Both the position numbers and the translations under genes were made by a program. From NCBI GenBank assembly GCA_001430745.1, contig KQ482041.1, positions 301,158 through 342,873 on the forward strand: 41,716 nt of DNA. The letters run 5' to 3'. Shown here piece by piece: positions 31,692 to 41,716 of this stretch (its first letter is position 1; every line of letters begins with the position of its first letter). The notes below the pieces were generated by a model. That model saw nothing but the letters and a program-made list of their open reading frames with translations. It did no database searches and was not told the origin of the DNA. Source of the stretch: Auxenochlorella pyrenoidosa. Its lineage: Eukaryota; Chlorophyta; Trebouxiophyceae; Chlorellales; Chlorellaceae.

Positions 31692-34600
31692 ATGGTGAAA
31701 CTGTTTCGCACGGAGCTGACCCCCACAGGTCGCCCTGTGCTGCTGCACGGCGAAGTGGAGCGTGGGATGCTGGACAAGGTGAGCGCCGGCACAGGCGGCA
31801 GCAGCAACTGGGTGCTCGTCTTGCTTCGTTTGTGCACTCAACAGGCCCCCCCCTGGGTCCTGCAATGCAGGTTGACCTGGTCTTCTATGGATACACCGGA
31901 GGAGTAGAGGAGCTTCCATCAGACGAGTACCGGGTCAGCAGGGGAGTGACAGGGCTACATTGACAGTGCGCTAGCTGTAGCGGCGCAGGCCGGACAGCTC
32001 TCGAGTGGTGTGGCAAACTTGCCCCCTCTCGGGCCCTCTCCTACAGGGCGGCTACGTCGTCCTGACAAACTACCGGCTCATCTGGATAGGCACCGGGCAT
32101 GGGAAGGGCGACCCAACCGGCAGCAGCGCCTGCGGCGTGCCGTGCCACCTGCCCCTGCTGGCGGTGTCGGATGCAGAGCACAGGAGCGGCCTGCTCGTCA
32201 AGGCGGCCCGCATCAAGCTGGCCGTGCGGGTGGACAGCGCCAGCTACCCAACAGCTGGTGAGGCGCTCAGTGATGGGGCCAAACGATGCGCATTGAAACC
32301 GGCCGCCGTGGAAGGCTCTGCAACCTTGCCCTGTGCACCTGCCGGTGCTGCCTCACCGACTGTTCCTCACAGCTGGTCAAGAGCTCGTGCGCAGCATGCC
32401 CTGCCACCTGGCGGCACTCTTGAGGCACCACTCTTGAGGCACCTGCGCCGCCGCCATCCCTCCCCCTTGCAGACCTTCGGAGCGTGGCATGCGTGGCGCC
32501 GCTGAAGATGGTCTGCCGAGGCCCCGGGCCCGAGGCGCTGCACACCCAGCTGATGGCAGCGCTAGAGCGCCAGGCGTGGGCGTCAGCGCCTGCCGGCCTG
32601 CTGCAGCAGCTGCTGCCGATGCCGGCGTTGCCTCCGGCGGCTGGCGGGGTGGCGGCGGGGCGTGTGGGGCCGCGGCCGCCCAGCCAGCGGCCAACGCAGC
32701 AGGCTGGGGGCGAGTTCCGGCCAGACTGGGCGATGGTGGAGGGCCTATGCGTCATTGGCTACCCGCGTCTGCATGCCGTCAACGCTGTGGTAGCGACTCG
32801 CAACGCGGGTGCGCTCCCAAGGGGCTACGTCCAGCACGCTGCGTCCATGGGATGAGCTCGCACGCAGGGCGGTGCAGCGTGGTGCGCTTCGATGCAAGCT
32901 CACTTGGGCACCCTTTTTCTTGGCATGCCAGCTTGTGCCCGGCACATGCGAGCTTGGCCTGCTTCTGATCCAACTTGCCATGTGCCGCAGCAACTCGTGT
33001 GCCTGCCCTTCAACAACCCTCTGTTTGTATTGCAGGCGTGCAGCAGGCGGTGGAGTGGCTGCTCGACCACGAGGGCTCCCCCGCCCTTGACCAGCCCAGT
33101 CCCTTCTTGCAGGGCAGCCGTGACGTCGGCAGCAGCGGTGCTGGCCAGCCCAGCAGCAACAGCAGCGTCGGCGGCAGCCAAGGGGCGGCATACGGCGCGG
33201 CACAGGCCGCCTCAGCAGCACCCCCGGCTAGCGGCGGCAGTTTTGCCAACCCTTTGCTGGCAGGCTTGCAACAGCACCAGCAGCAGCCGTTTGCGCGGCA
33301 GCAGGGCAGTGAACAGCCGGCGGCCAGGGAGCAGCTGGCGGGTGGCAGCAGCGGCGGGCTGTACGGGGGCGGATCGAGCGGCACGCCGGCGGTGCTGCAG
33401 GCTGCGCCGCTCAGAGGGGGAGGGGTGACGGCCATCCTGCAGCGTGTGCAGGAGCAGGTGGATGCTACTGAGAGGTGGGTTCTGGGGGTGTGCGCTGGCG
33501 CCACTTTTCGGGGCCCCGCCGCCGGCCCGTGTTCAGTTTTGGACACCAAGGTCGTTCTGCCAGCTTGGCTCCGAGCCTGGCCTGGCCCGCTCCTCGGATG
33601 GCTTGCCTCTTCCCCGCGCCGTGCTGTCTGGCAGGCCCTTGCCAGTGCTCTGCGGCGACCTCCAGCTGACCCGCGAGGCGCGCTGCCCTTGTGGCTCTTG
33701 CAATGCCCCTGTCCTGCCCAGCCCCCCCACCCTGGGACCCGACCCCCAATCCTGCCTGCCCCTGCAGCACGGTGGACCAGGCGTTCACCGACCTGAGCCA
33801 GCTGATGCGCAAGGCGGAGGAGATGGTGCAGCTGGCGCAGTACTTCAGGGAGCGGGTGGCGGCGCGCAGGGAGGGTGAGCCGGCGGCGCGCTGTGCCTGC
33901 GGGCCCCTGCCGCCTCCTGCCCGGCCCCACCGCGCACCCCATCTTCCAGCCCACTTGCGCCTCCCGTGCCCCGCTACAGTCGATAACGCGCTTGGCCGGC
34001 CTGCAGCCATGAGCAGAGCGCGCACCTGGGCAGGCTGCCCGAGCAGCGCCTGCCACTTGCTCTGCTGTTGCCCGCTGCCGAGCCCGTTCCCGCCCTGCTT
34101 GTAGGCGGCGAGCCCGGGGAGGAGCTGGACGCCGAGACGGCGCTGGACCTGGCCAACCTGGGCATCGTCAGCCCGGTCACCCGCGACACAGCCGGCTCCC
34201 TGTACTTCAGGGAGCTGGCGCGGCAGGTGGGCGCCGCCGCCTGCAAGGAACGACACTGGTGTTTTCGACATGCCCTGCCCCCTGCGTGCAGGCGCCGCCG
34301 CCCGCCCTCCGGTTGGTGCAGTTGGCTGCTTGATTAGAGATCTTGCGCAACTGCAGGCAGCGCGGGCATGCACCCCTCCTGCCCCCTGCCGGTCTCGTGC
34401 CCTGCTCGTCACCTCGACCCCACCCCCCGCCCCCCCCGCAGCTGGCCGACTTCCTGGCTGGCCCCATGCAGCGCGCCGGCGGCATCATGCCCCTGCCCGA
34501 TGTGTACTGCCTGTACAACCGGGCCCGCGGCACCGAGCTCATCTCCCCCGACGACCTGCTCAGCGCCGTCCAGCTGTTCCCGCAGGTGCGGGCAGCAGGG

Positions 34601-35233
34601 CAGGGGCCGGCCACTAGCAGCATGGTGCCAGCAGGCCTGGTGGTTGCAAGCTCGTTTCCTGCAAGAGCCCTCTGCTGTGGTGCCTGGCTTTGGGTGCAAC
34701 ACACATCAGTGTGCATCCCTGCTGTCAGGCAGGCAGGCAGGCGGGCTTGTGGCCGTGTCATGCTAGTTGGCCAGCCACAAATTGGACCCTCCTGCCCATT
34801 CAACTTCCCGCCCACTGCCCAGGTGCACGCGCCCTTTGCTCTGCGCGAGTTCGCCTCGGGAGTGAAGGTCGTCCAATCGCTGAGCCACAGCGACGAGGCA
34901 GTCTGCAAGCGCATCCGGGAGATGGTCGCGCCGCAGCGCGCCGGCGCCGCCAGCAGCGCTGCAGGGGCGGAAGCGGGTGCAGCGCTGCTTGGCCCGGCCG
35001 CCGCGTCAGCAGCAGCCATGGCAGAGGCGGAGGCAGCGCTGTTGGCCAGCTTGGGGCCGTCCATCACGCGCCTGGAGGTGGCGGTTGGCCTGGGCGTGCC
35101 GCTGGCAGTGGCAGGCGAGCACCTGCGCATGGCCGAGGCGAGGGGTGTGGTGTGCCGCGACGATGGCCCCGAGGGCCTGCGCTACTGGCGCAACTTCTTC
35201 CCAGACTTTGCTGACAGCTCAGCCGCCGCATGA
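31692..35233 (+). CDS. VPS36: ESCRT-II subunit VPS36 with GLUE domain and inserted UBA domain
   Basis: Nine exons (31692-31778, 31871-31933, 32047-32257, 32473-32808, 33036-33474, 33768-33874, 34105-34226, 34442-34585, 34823-35233) join in frame to 639 residues. VPS36 is the ESCRT-II subunit that binds ubiquitin and endosomal lipid through an N-terminal GLUE (split-PH) domain and joins VPS22/VPS25 through C-terminal winged helices. The GLUE domain is seen as VLLHGEVERGMLDKVDLVFY, GGYVVLTNYRLIWIG and RIKLAVRV (about 1-135). The EAP30-type part runs from STVDQAFTDLSQLMRKAEEMV (379) through [55 protein letters not shown] and GVVCRDDGPEGLRYWRNFF. Between them, residues 207-248 form a UBA-type helix bundle (I215-G216-Y217 loop, ending EWLLDH), assembled across an exon junction. 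It is followed by a long Gln/Ser/Gly-rich linker (250-370). The UBA is not part of the standard animal or yeast protein. Confidence 0.93.
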
Positions 35234-35445
35234 TGGGGGCGTGGCGCATACCCGGCCTGAGCTGCTGCTCTGCTCGGCTGCTCGCCCCCAAGACGTGCTG
35301 TCTGCCCTTGCCTCTGGCTGTACCTTTCAACTCGCCCCGCATGCTGGAGCTGGTTTCACCCTTCATACACATTGTTGACGTCCAGGCATATATACAATGC
35401 ATCCCAAACATGTTGGCAGCTTAAGGCAACTTGATCAGCAGGACC

Positions 35446-37571
35446 TCAACCCGGGTGCTCCCACGCTGTGCTGCCCTCGTCCTCGCCGCTGGCGCCGTGC
35501 CCCACTGCCTCGCCGGCGCGCCGCACTCGCTCCCCCATGCCCAGCAGCGAGCCCTTGATGCTCTGCAGCTCCTCGATCAGCTCATCCAGCCCACACTCAA
35601 ACTCGTAAGACTCTCCAGTGGAGGCCAGACTGCAGGGGCAGCAGGGAGACAGAGTCTCAGGTGCGGGATGGGATGCGCTGGGAAGCAGGAACATACATGG
35701 GCAGTCCTGCATCAATGGAGGCAGTGCTTGGACCTTCTCAGCTGAATCGCTGCATGTGTGCTGTCGATACTAGGCAGGGGGCACTGCAGGCAAGCGGGCG
35801 CAGCGCACCGGGCGTGCCGTGCCAGCGCCGCATCCAGCCGGTCGTCATCGGGTAGGCGCGACGCGAGCGCTGCCTGCGTCAGCCGCCTGTCTACGGCTGC
35901 GATGCGCTTGCGGAGCTGGCCCACGTCGGCAGCCCAGCCCTCCATCTCGCGCGCCTGCCGCGCACGCAGCTCGCGGCAGCGTGCTGCCAGCCGCGCTGCC
36001 CGAGCTTCTGCCTCTGTCGCCCGGCCCTCCAGCTGGGAGCGGATGAGCTTGTGCAGGGTCTCAAACTTGACCAGCTCCTCGCCACGCTGCACCAGCTCAG
36101 CCTGCAGGGCCTGCAAGCATGTGGGGAGGCAAGGCGCACCAGGAAGTGGGTTGAGGGCACGCTGAGCATGCTCGCAAGGAGAAGCGAGCAAGCGCCCCTT
36201 CAGCTTCCCACTCTCTTGACAAAGCTCACAACACGCATGGAAATTGGCGGGAAGACACTTGACAATCGACCCCTTGCTGCACAGAAATGAGCCAAGCAGC
36301 TGCTAATCAATAAAATGCCCACCTGTGTGGCCTGCTGGGCATCAGCCTCCAGCTCCTGCCGCAGCGCCGCCAGCTGCGCGGCCGCGCGCAGCCCAGCGGC
36401 CTCAAGGGCAGCGGCCCCTGCCTCACGCTCCTGCACCGCAGCGGCATGAGCCTCAGCAGCTGCGGCCTCAGCGGCGTCCCGCTGCTGCCTGGCCAGGATG
36501 AAGTCCCGGGTGGTGCATCGCAGTGCCTCCTCGGCTCCCCGCAGCCGCTCCGCAAGCTCCTCGGCGGTGCGGCTGAGCGCCGCTGCTGCCGTTGCCGCGT
36601 CTCGCTCTCTGATGGCCCGATCTTCTGTCAGCGCGGCGATGCGCTCCGCCGCAAACTTCTTCTGCTCTGCCAGCTGCGCTGCAAGCGCCTCGCACTTCAG
36701 CGCCAGCGCCTCGCTCTGCGCCGTGGGCAGGTAGACGGTGCGCAGGATGCTGCGCGGCTGCGGCCCCTGCTGCTGCTGCAGCTGCTGCTGTGCTGACGTC
36801 ACTGCTGCGCCACGCCGTGGGCTTCTGCCCCTGCTGCCGCCGCTGCTGCTGCAAGCCATGCGGGGGAGCACAACGCTGGACTGAGGCCCCGGGCCATTTT
36901 CTCTGCCGCCGTACACCACCTTGTGCTCCACCGGCTGGCTCAGGGACAGTAGCTGCTTGATGCGGGCGCGGTCCTCCACCTCCTGCAGGCGCAGCCCGTC
37001 GCACTCGGCCTGCAGCGCCAGCAGGCGCTCCCGCTCCTCAAACAGGTATGTGTGCGCGTCGCTCAGCGCCTGCAGCGCGGGGGAGGAACATTTCGCCCGG
37101 GCAGCCAGGGGAGTGTGGGCAGGAGCTTGTGGCGCAGCAGTTTGGGGTGTAGCGCAGAGGTTGAGTGCATGGCTGAATGAATGCGCACTGCCTCGGGTTG
37201 CAGCACCCACCTTTTGTAGCTCCCGCACTTCGTCGGTGCGCTTGCGGTTTTCTGCCTCCAGGGCATACACGCGTGCCGGGGAGGGTCCAGCGCAGGAGTT
37301 TAGCCGCTCCAGCATCTGCTGGCGCTCCGCATCAGCGGCAGCTGCAGCAGCGCAGCAGGGTGACAGAGCGGGAAGGAGGTGTGCCGGCAGACGTTGAAGG
37401 CCAGCGCCGGCGCCGGCGCCGTTGCTGGCCGCGAGCGGGGCTGTGCTGGCGCCCTGCGGAGCGCGACTTCTCACCCGCACGCCGCTGGTAGTAGGCCAGC
37501 AGCTCGTCCTGCCCGGAGGCGGCCTCCGCGGCGGTCGCCCCTGCCCTGCTCGCCCCCATGGCTCTCGGCAT
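35446..37571 (-). CDS. CCDC77-like coiled-coil protein
   Basis: Five exons (37571-37475, 37341-37211, 37069-36323, 36110-35809, 35629-35446) join in frame to 486 residues, nearly the length of animal CCDC77. CCDC77 is a centrosome/centriole-associated coiled-coil protein of unknown mechanism. The conserved pieces are DELLAYYQRRA near the start, then ALSDAHTYLFEERERLLALQAECDGL and LQEVEDRARIKQLLSL, which follow the animal pattern of ALSDxxxYLFxER and ELEDRxxIxxLL. Next come a short basic Ser/Arg segment, long Ala/Glu/Gln heptad stretches (about 210-430), and a conserved-looking C-terminal helix (ESYEFECGLDELIEELQSIKG). An in-frame ATG at 37646 would add 25 residues; I prefer 37571 because the length then fits the family. 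The stop lies 212 bp from the VPS36 stop, tail to tail. The assignment rests on recognised segments, so general coiled-coil similarity is the alternative. Confidence 0.8.
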
Positions 37572-37737
37572 CGGCAATGCAATCGTCAATTCACACAGAG
37601 CTGCGAAAAAGTTCAATTGAAAAGCGTGGAGGTCAAGCGAGGTCAAATGAGCAGACCTCGACAGCAGTCTAGTTTTTCTGCACCCTCGCCTCTACAGCTG
37701 CTTTGAAGTCACAGAAAGGCCCTGCAGCGCTGTAGTG
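37572..37737. promoter_or_regulatory. Short divergent promoter between the CCDC77-like and FAM221-like genes
   Basis: Only 166 bp lies between the chosen start codons (91 bp if the upstream ATG of the CCDC77-like gene is used). Shared control of the two genes is therefore likely. No specific element is recognised. Confidence 0.5.
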
Positions 37738-38811
37738 ATGGCTGGCGCTGCTACCGGTTCTCGTCTGGCGTGGGTGCGCGTGTTGCTTGAAACGGGGTGT
37801 TGAAACGGGCCCACAGGGTCCCGCCGAATTGTGATCCGACGTGGGGCGCGATGCCGTACCCGTCCTGGCTCTTGCCGCTCAACCCCGCTCCTTGCTGCGC
37901 CGCAGGTCTGTAGCACCTGCCAGCGTGAGTGCATCCCCATCCGCAGCGAGAGCCGCTGCCTGTGCGGACACCGGCACAAGGAGCACCGGCAGGACCACCC
38001 AGCGGGCGCCTGGCGGTGCGTGGGCTCGGGCAGGAGTGGTTCAGCGCTGGCGCCGCCCGCCGGTTGTCCCGCCTGGCCTCACCACCGCATGCGCTGGCCA
38101 CCGTGTGCAGCTGTGACGGCAAGGGCTGCGCGTGCCGAGGCTTCTTCTACATCGTGGCAGAGGGTGCCTGGATCCTCCGCTGCCGCTGCAAGCACAAGGT
38201 ACGCAGGCAGCTGCGGAAACGAGGGAAGGGGGCTGATCTGTCGGCAGCTGTCCTTTCGCCCCTGCATGCCAGCTGGCTGCCATCGACGCTGCTGTACTCA
38301 GTACTGGTGTACAGCACTCCTCTGCCGCAATTCCTCGGCCTGCAGCATATAGACCACTCGCTGGCCACACATGCCTGTGCCAAACGTGGCTGCGGCTGCT
38401 CCGCATTTGACAGCCCCTGGGTGTGCAACTGCGATGTGAGCGGGCCTGCCTCGGGCCGCCGCCAGCTTGGCTGGCTGGAGCTGCATGCCCGCAGCTCGGG
38501 ACCCTTCAGCTGGCTGGCAACATCGCCCGTGTCCCTGCCTCATCTTCCGCCCTGCCCGCTTTGGCGGCCCATCCCTTCCTCTGCACTGGCTGCAGCACCC
38601 CTGGGCTGACCACAAGCAAATCGAGGTCGAGAAGGGCAGCGGCGGCAGCATGGCTGGCATGATGACCGCAGCAGTCGCAGACATCAATCGCTGGGATCTG
38701 CTGCGCCGAGGGGTAGACGGGGCACAGGGCGGCAGCGGTGGCAGCGGCAGCGGCAATGATGGGGACAGCAGCGGAGGTGGCCAGAGCAGCAGCAGAGTCA
38801 GAGCGGCGTGA
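37738..38811 (+). CDS. FAM221-family Cys/His-rich protein
   Basis: Five exons (37738-37773, 37906-38015, 38111-38198, 38346-38435, 38596-38811) join in frame to 179 residues. The body is a chain of Cys/His clusters that defines FAM221A/B: CSTCQRECIPIRSESRCLCGHRHKEH, then CDGKGCACRGFFYIVAEGAWILRCRCKHKHIDH, then CAKRGCGCSAFDSPWVCNCDHPWADHKQ. The spacing suggests several bound zinc ions (inference). Two of the clusters are formed exactly at splice junctions (CKHK|HIDH and CNCD|HPWADH), which supports the exon choices. The C-terminus (MAGMMTAAVADINRWDLLRRG, then a Gly/Ser-rich tail) has no known motif. The first exon (MAGAATGSRLAW) is the least certain: it fits in frame with a good donor, but a different upstream exon is possible. 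The biochemical role of FAM221 proteins is not established. Confidence 0.85.
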
Positions 38812-39120
38812 GCAGGCTGCAGGGTGTGCATCCTGAGTGCACGTCGGTCCCGATTCGCCTCTGAGCCCCACCAACGCAGGCCACCAGCATTGAACATGTG
38901 TTGGCCCATCCATGTCGTGTCTGCAGATCCCAAATGCTCACCCTGCTCCCTCCTGCAACCTCGCTCAATGCCTGGTTCCAGTGTCACAGGAGGGTTTAGG
39001 GGCATCGCGCAGCAAAATGCATGCTGAAGTAGCAAATGGCGTGCCACGCTGCCACATTGCGCTCAGGCCGCTGCGCTGCAGGCCGCCTGCATTGCTTGCT
39101 GGCCCTCGCGTCGGGCCGCC
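38812..39120. other. Convergent 3' region between the FAM221-like gene and EFL1
   Basis: About 310 bp between facing stop codons. It holds no coding frame of note and no TGTAA motif on either strand that I could find. Confidence 0.45.
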
Positions 39121-41716
39121 TCAGACCTTGCGTGCCCGCGTGCGCTGCTTGGTGGCGCTCTCCACCACCTTCTCCTCCACGGGCAGGCCCTTGCGGCGGC
39201 GCACAGCATCTATGAGGCGCTTGGCCAGGTTGGAGGCGCCCACGCCCTGGCCCTCCTGCACGAGCGGGGCAGGCCAGCGGGCGCAGGGAGTCACACCTCA
39301 TGCGCTGCGCCTCTGTCTGCGCAGAAGCGCTGTTCAGAGCATTGCCCTGCTAGGCTGCGCGCCGCGCTGAGCCCCTCGCTGCGAGCAGCAGCTCCGGGAG
39401 GCAGGGCTGCCCGAGTTGCAAGGGGCTGCGCCCCCCGGGGCTCACCTCTCCAAACTCCTCGCGCTCCTCCTCTGTGAGCGGCACAAAGAAGGGGTCGACC
39501 TGCAGCAGGCAGCTCAAGCGCTAGGTTACGAATGCAAAATGACGAGCAACCATGTTGTAAAAATTACAGAGACTTGCCCCGCCCTGGACAAGAACAAATC
39601 TGCGCTGCCTCCCAGACGCACCAAGCATTGGTGCAGGCTCTGGTCCTGCGGGACCTGCACACAGGCCTGTCACGCCGCCTGCAGCATCCCTGCTCCCAGG
39701 CCCCGATCCCGGACGCAGCCCACCTGCAGCCGCTCCCAGTGACTCAGCAGCAGCGAGGCGGTGGCGGCGCCGCTCGACCGCCGGCGCAGCTCGTCGGCAA
39801 AGCCGAACGACGCCTCGGCGGGCAGGTAGGCGTGCACGGTGAAGAGGTCGGAGCCCTCGCGCATCTCCTCGCGCAGGATGCGGGCGCGCCGCCGCCCCAG
39901 CACGGCGTATACCGCAGACAGGCCCTCTGAGCTGGTGGCCACCTGGGGGGGCCAAGGGGGTGCCGAGGGATGAGGGCGAGGGATGGGGGCGCACGCTCTC
40001 AAGGGAGCGTCCCACAGAGAGGGGATGTGAACATTGTAGGGACAGCGCCTAGCAGCCTTCCGCCGGCGCAGCCAAGAGAATGGGGACGTTCGCTGTTTGC
40101 GGCAAGAAAATGAGCGCCGAGGGTGCAGCAATCTGGTGCTTGCTGCGCGTCTCCCAAGTGCGTGCAATGCCCATTGGCCCACGCCTACGCAGCAAGCACC
40201 GGCCACCTGCGCTCAGGCGCTGGGCCCTGCCAGCGGCGCCGCCCCAGCCCCCCTCACCTCGCACAGGAACATGGCCTCCACCAGGCGGGGGTCGGCCTCC
40301 AGCACAGCGCGCCGCAGCGCCTGCCGCGCCACGCTCGTCACCTGCGAGGTGCGGGGGCCCTAGTTGGCTAAGGCCAGGAGCCGGCTGCTGTCCGCAGGCT
40401 GCTCCATGCTCCTCACCCGCAGTTTGCGGTCAAGGCAGCGCAGTGCAGCAACCTGCAGTCTGTAGTGCAGCCAAGGCACATGACATGATTCAGCCCACAG
40501 CGCAGGCTACAGGGTGTGCATCGGGCCGGCAGCTGGGTGCTCGTGGGGCACACCTGCCCGCTGAAGGGCCCATACACATCCTCTGCTAGTTGCAGCTGCG
40601 CTGCAGCCTCTGCTGCTGTGAGCTCGCCCCCATCTGCAGGCACGCCAGGCATGGCAGAGCGCAGGACATAAGGAGTGCGGGCATGGCTGGGGCTGGCGAC
40701 ATCCATGAGAAACAGAGGCACGGCAATGAGGCACGCTGCATCCAGCACACTCATGCATGCCCACACAAACCAGGCCCCTGGCCTGGTGCCACCGCCTCAC
40801 CCGGTGCTGCTGCCGGCAGGTTGAGACGCGCCTCGACTTGGAAGGCCAGACCCCAGAGGGGCTCGTCGCACAGCGGGCCAGCAGCAGATGCCAGCTGGAA
40901 GCCGGCCGCCACGCCACTCTCCACAGAGTACCGCAGGTACTCCAGGCTGCGGCCCAGCGCACTGCCGACCTCCCCCTCAGCAGCGCCCGCATCTGTTTCT
41001 GCGCTGCTGCCATTCTCTGCTGCTGCCGCGGCGGCTGGGCTGCCGGCTGGGTCCGACACGCTGAGCATGCTCCCCAGCTGGTGCGACAGGTCGGCGAGCG
41101 CAGAGGCGGCATGCGAGGCGGCGGTCTGGTCGCCACTGGCCAGCCCCAGCCTGAGGGCCGCCTGAGGGAAGCCGAGGGGCACCGACAGGCGGCGAGGCTC
41201 CGCTGCCGCCTCCTCCGCAAGCTCATCGCCCTCCTCGCCAGCCTCGTGCGGCTGCCGCCCTGCCGCCGCAGCCGCCAGTGCGGCGGGCGCGGCGGCCGCT
41301 CTCCCAGCCTGCTGCTTTGCCAGCTTGGCCACCCGCTCTGGCGGCAGCGCGAACAGGGACTCCCCAGCGCTGCTGCTGCTGCTGCTGGTGCTGCTGCTGG
41401 TCTCTGGGACGGCAAGCAGGAGGTTGGGGCCCACTCGCTTGGGCCCAAAGGCCCATGCCCGCTGCAGCAGCGACAGCAGGCCGGGGTGCTGCCCCTCCTG
41501 CGCCGCTGCCTCTGCCGTCTGCCGCAGGCGGTCCCCAAAGGCCGCCAGGCTGTCGCTGCCTGGGGCGCCCATGCCGCCGCCCGCGTCCGCCCCGCCCTCC
41601 TGCTGCTGCTCGCCCTGCTGCTGGCCATGCCCATGCTGGCCCTCCCGCTGCTGCTGCTGCGCGGCGCCGGCGCCAGCCGCCTTGCCGCAGCAAAGGCCAG
41701 GCGGAGGAGGTCATCA
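39121..41716 (-). CDS. EFL1: Elongation factor-like GTPase 1 (EFL1/Ria1), C-terminal part; 5' end beyond the right edge
   Basis: Exons, in transcript order: >41716-40801, 40633-40554, 40341-40258, 39942-39724, 39499-39446 and 39255-39121, all in frame. EFL1 is an EF-2-like GTPase that works with SBDS to release eIF6 from cytoplasmic pre-60S subunits. Visible hallmarks are WAFGPKRVGPNLLL, SVESGVAAGFQLASAAGPLCDEPLWGLAF, VARQALRRAVLEADPRLVEAMFLCEV, the domain V block GRRRARILREEM-EGSDLFTVHAYLPAEASFGFADELRRRSSGAATASLLLSHWERL, DPFFVPLTEEEREEFGE, and the typical end AVRRRKGLPVEEKVVE-ATKQRTRARKV. The G domain lies outside. Low-complexity inserts (a Ser run near 41360-41395, Ala-rich and Gln/Gly-rich stretches) separate the conserved parts. 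Beyond about 41573 the reading frame is uncertain: the continuous frame is Gln/Gly-rich, while another frame at the very edge (DDLLRLAFAAARRL) looks more like folded protein, and no GT donor lies between. Confidence 0.93.

Noticed and set aside
1..41716. Search for bacterial-type operons, defence systems, phage or transposase genes
   Set aside because: Every recognised gene is a spliced eukaryotic nuclear gene with a known or plausible cellular role. I saw no integrase, transposase, reverse transcriptase, CRISPR array or toxin-antitoxin signature.

Overview
The window is nuclear DNA from a GC-rich green alga, most likely a trebouxiophyte of the Chlorella group. This rests on dense short introns (about 100 in 41.7 kb, nearly all ending in a ...GCAG-type acceptor), frequent GC-AG introns, TGTAA-type polyadenylation motifs, codon use dominated by G/C-ending codons, and proteins that best resemble plant or green-lineage families. 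There are no bacterial operons, CRISPR arrays, rRNA genes or transposon coding regions. I assembled the gene models by hand from reading frames and splice sites. Apart from one junction in the DUF2838 gene, and one interval hidden by a run of N, every modelled intron keeps the reading frame.

Layout, left to right: (1) ABC1/UbiB-type atypical kinase, minus, running off the left edge; (2) PP2C phosphatase with a poly-Lys N-terminal extension and an RGG-rich C-terminal tail, plus; (3) TPT1/KptA tRNA 2'-phosphotransferase, minus; (4) small single-cupin protein, plus; (5) PiT/PHO4 phosphate transporter with 29 exons, plus; (6) DUF2838 (Gpc1-like) glycerophosphocholine acyltransferase, minus; (7) plant-type pfkB carbohydrate kinase with a putative transit peptide, plus; (8) multipass membrane protein I do not recognise, minus, interrupted by a 512-base assembly gap; (9) ESCRT-II subunit VPS36 with an inserted UBA domain, plus; (10) CCDC77-like coiled-coil protein, minus; (11) FAM221-family Cys/His-rich protein, plus; (12) C-terminal part of the ribosome-maturation GTPase EFL1, minus, running off the right edge.

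Orientation alternates almost perfectly (- + - + + - + - + - + -). This gives five divergent pairs that start 166-350 bp apart and several tightly convergent pairs. The genes are housekeeping functions (phosphate uptake, phospholipid recycling, tRNA splicing, endosomal sorting, 60S maturation) and do not form one pathway.

The most unusual signals are not a new gene cluster. They are: two introns of the phosphate transporter that are copies of each other and sit in the same short exon context (introner-like); a 60-bp inverted duplicate of the last coding exon of the acyltransferase gene lying in its own last intron; the PP2C/poly-Lys/RGG architecture; the UBA insertion in VPS36; and the unrecognised membrane protein.
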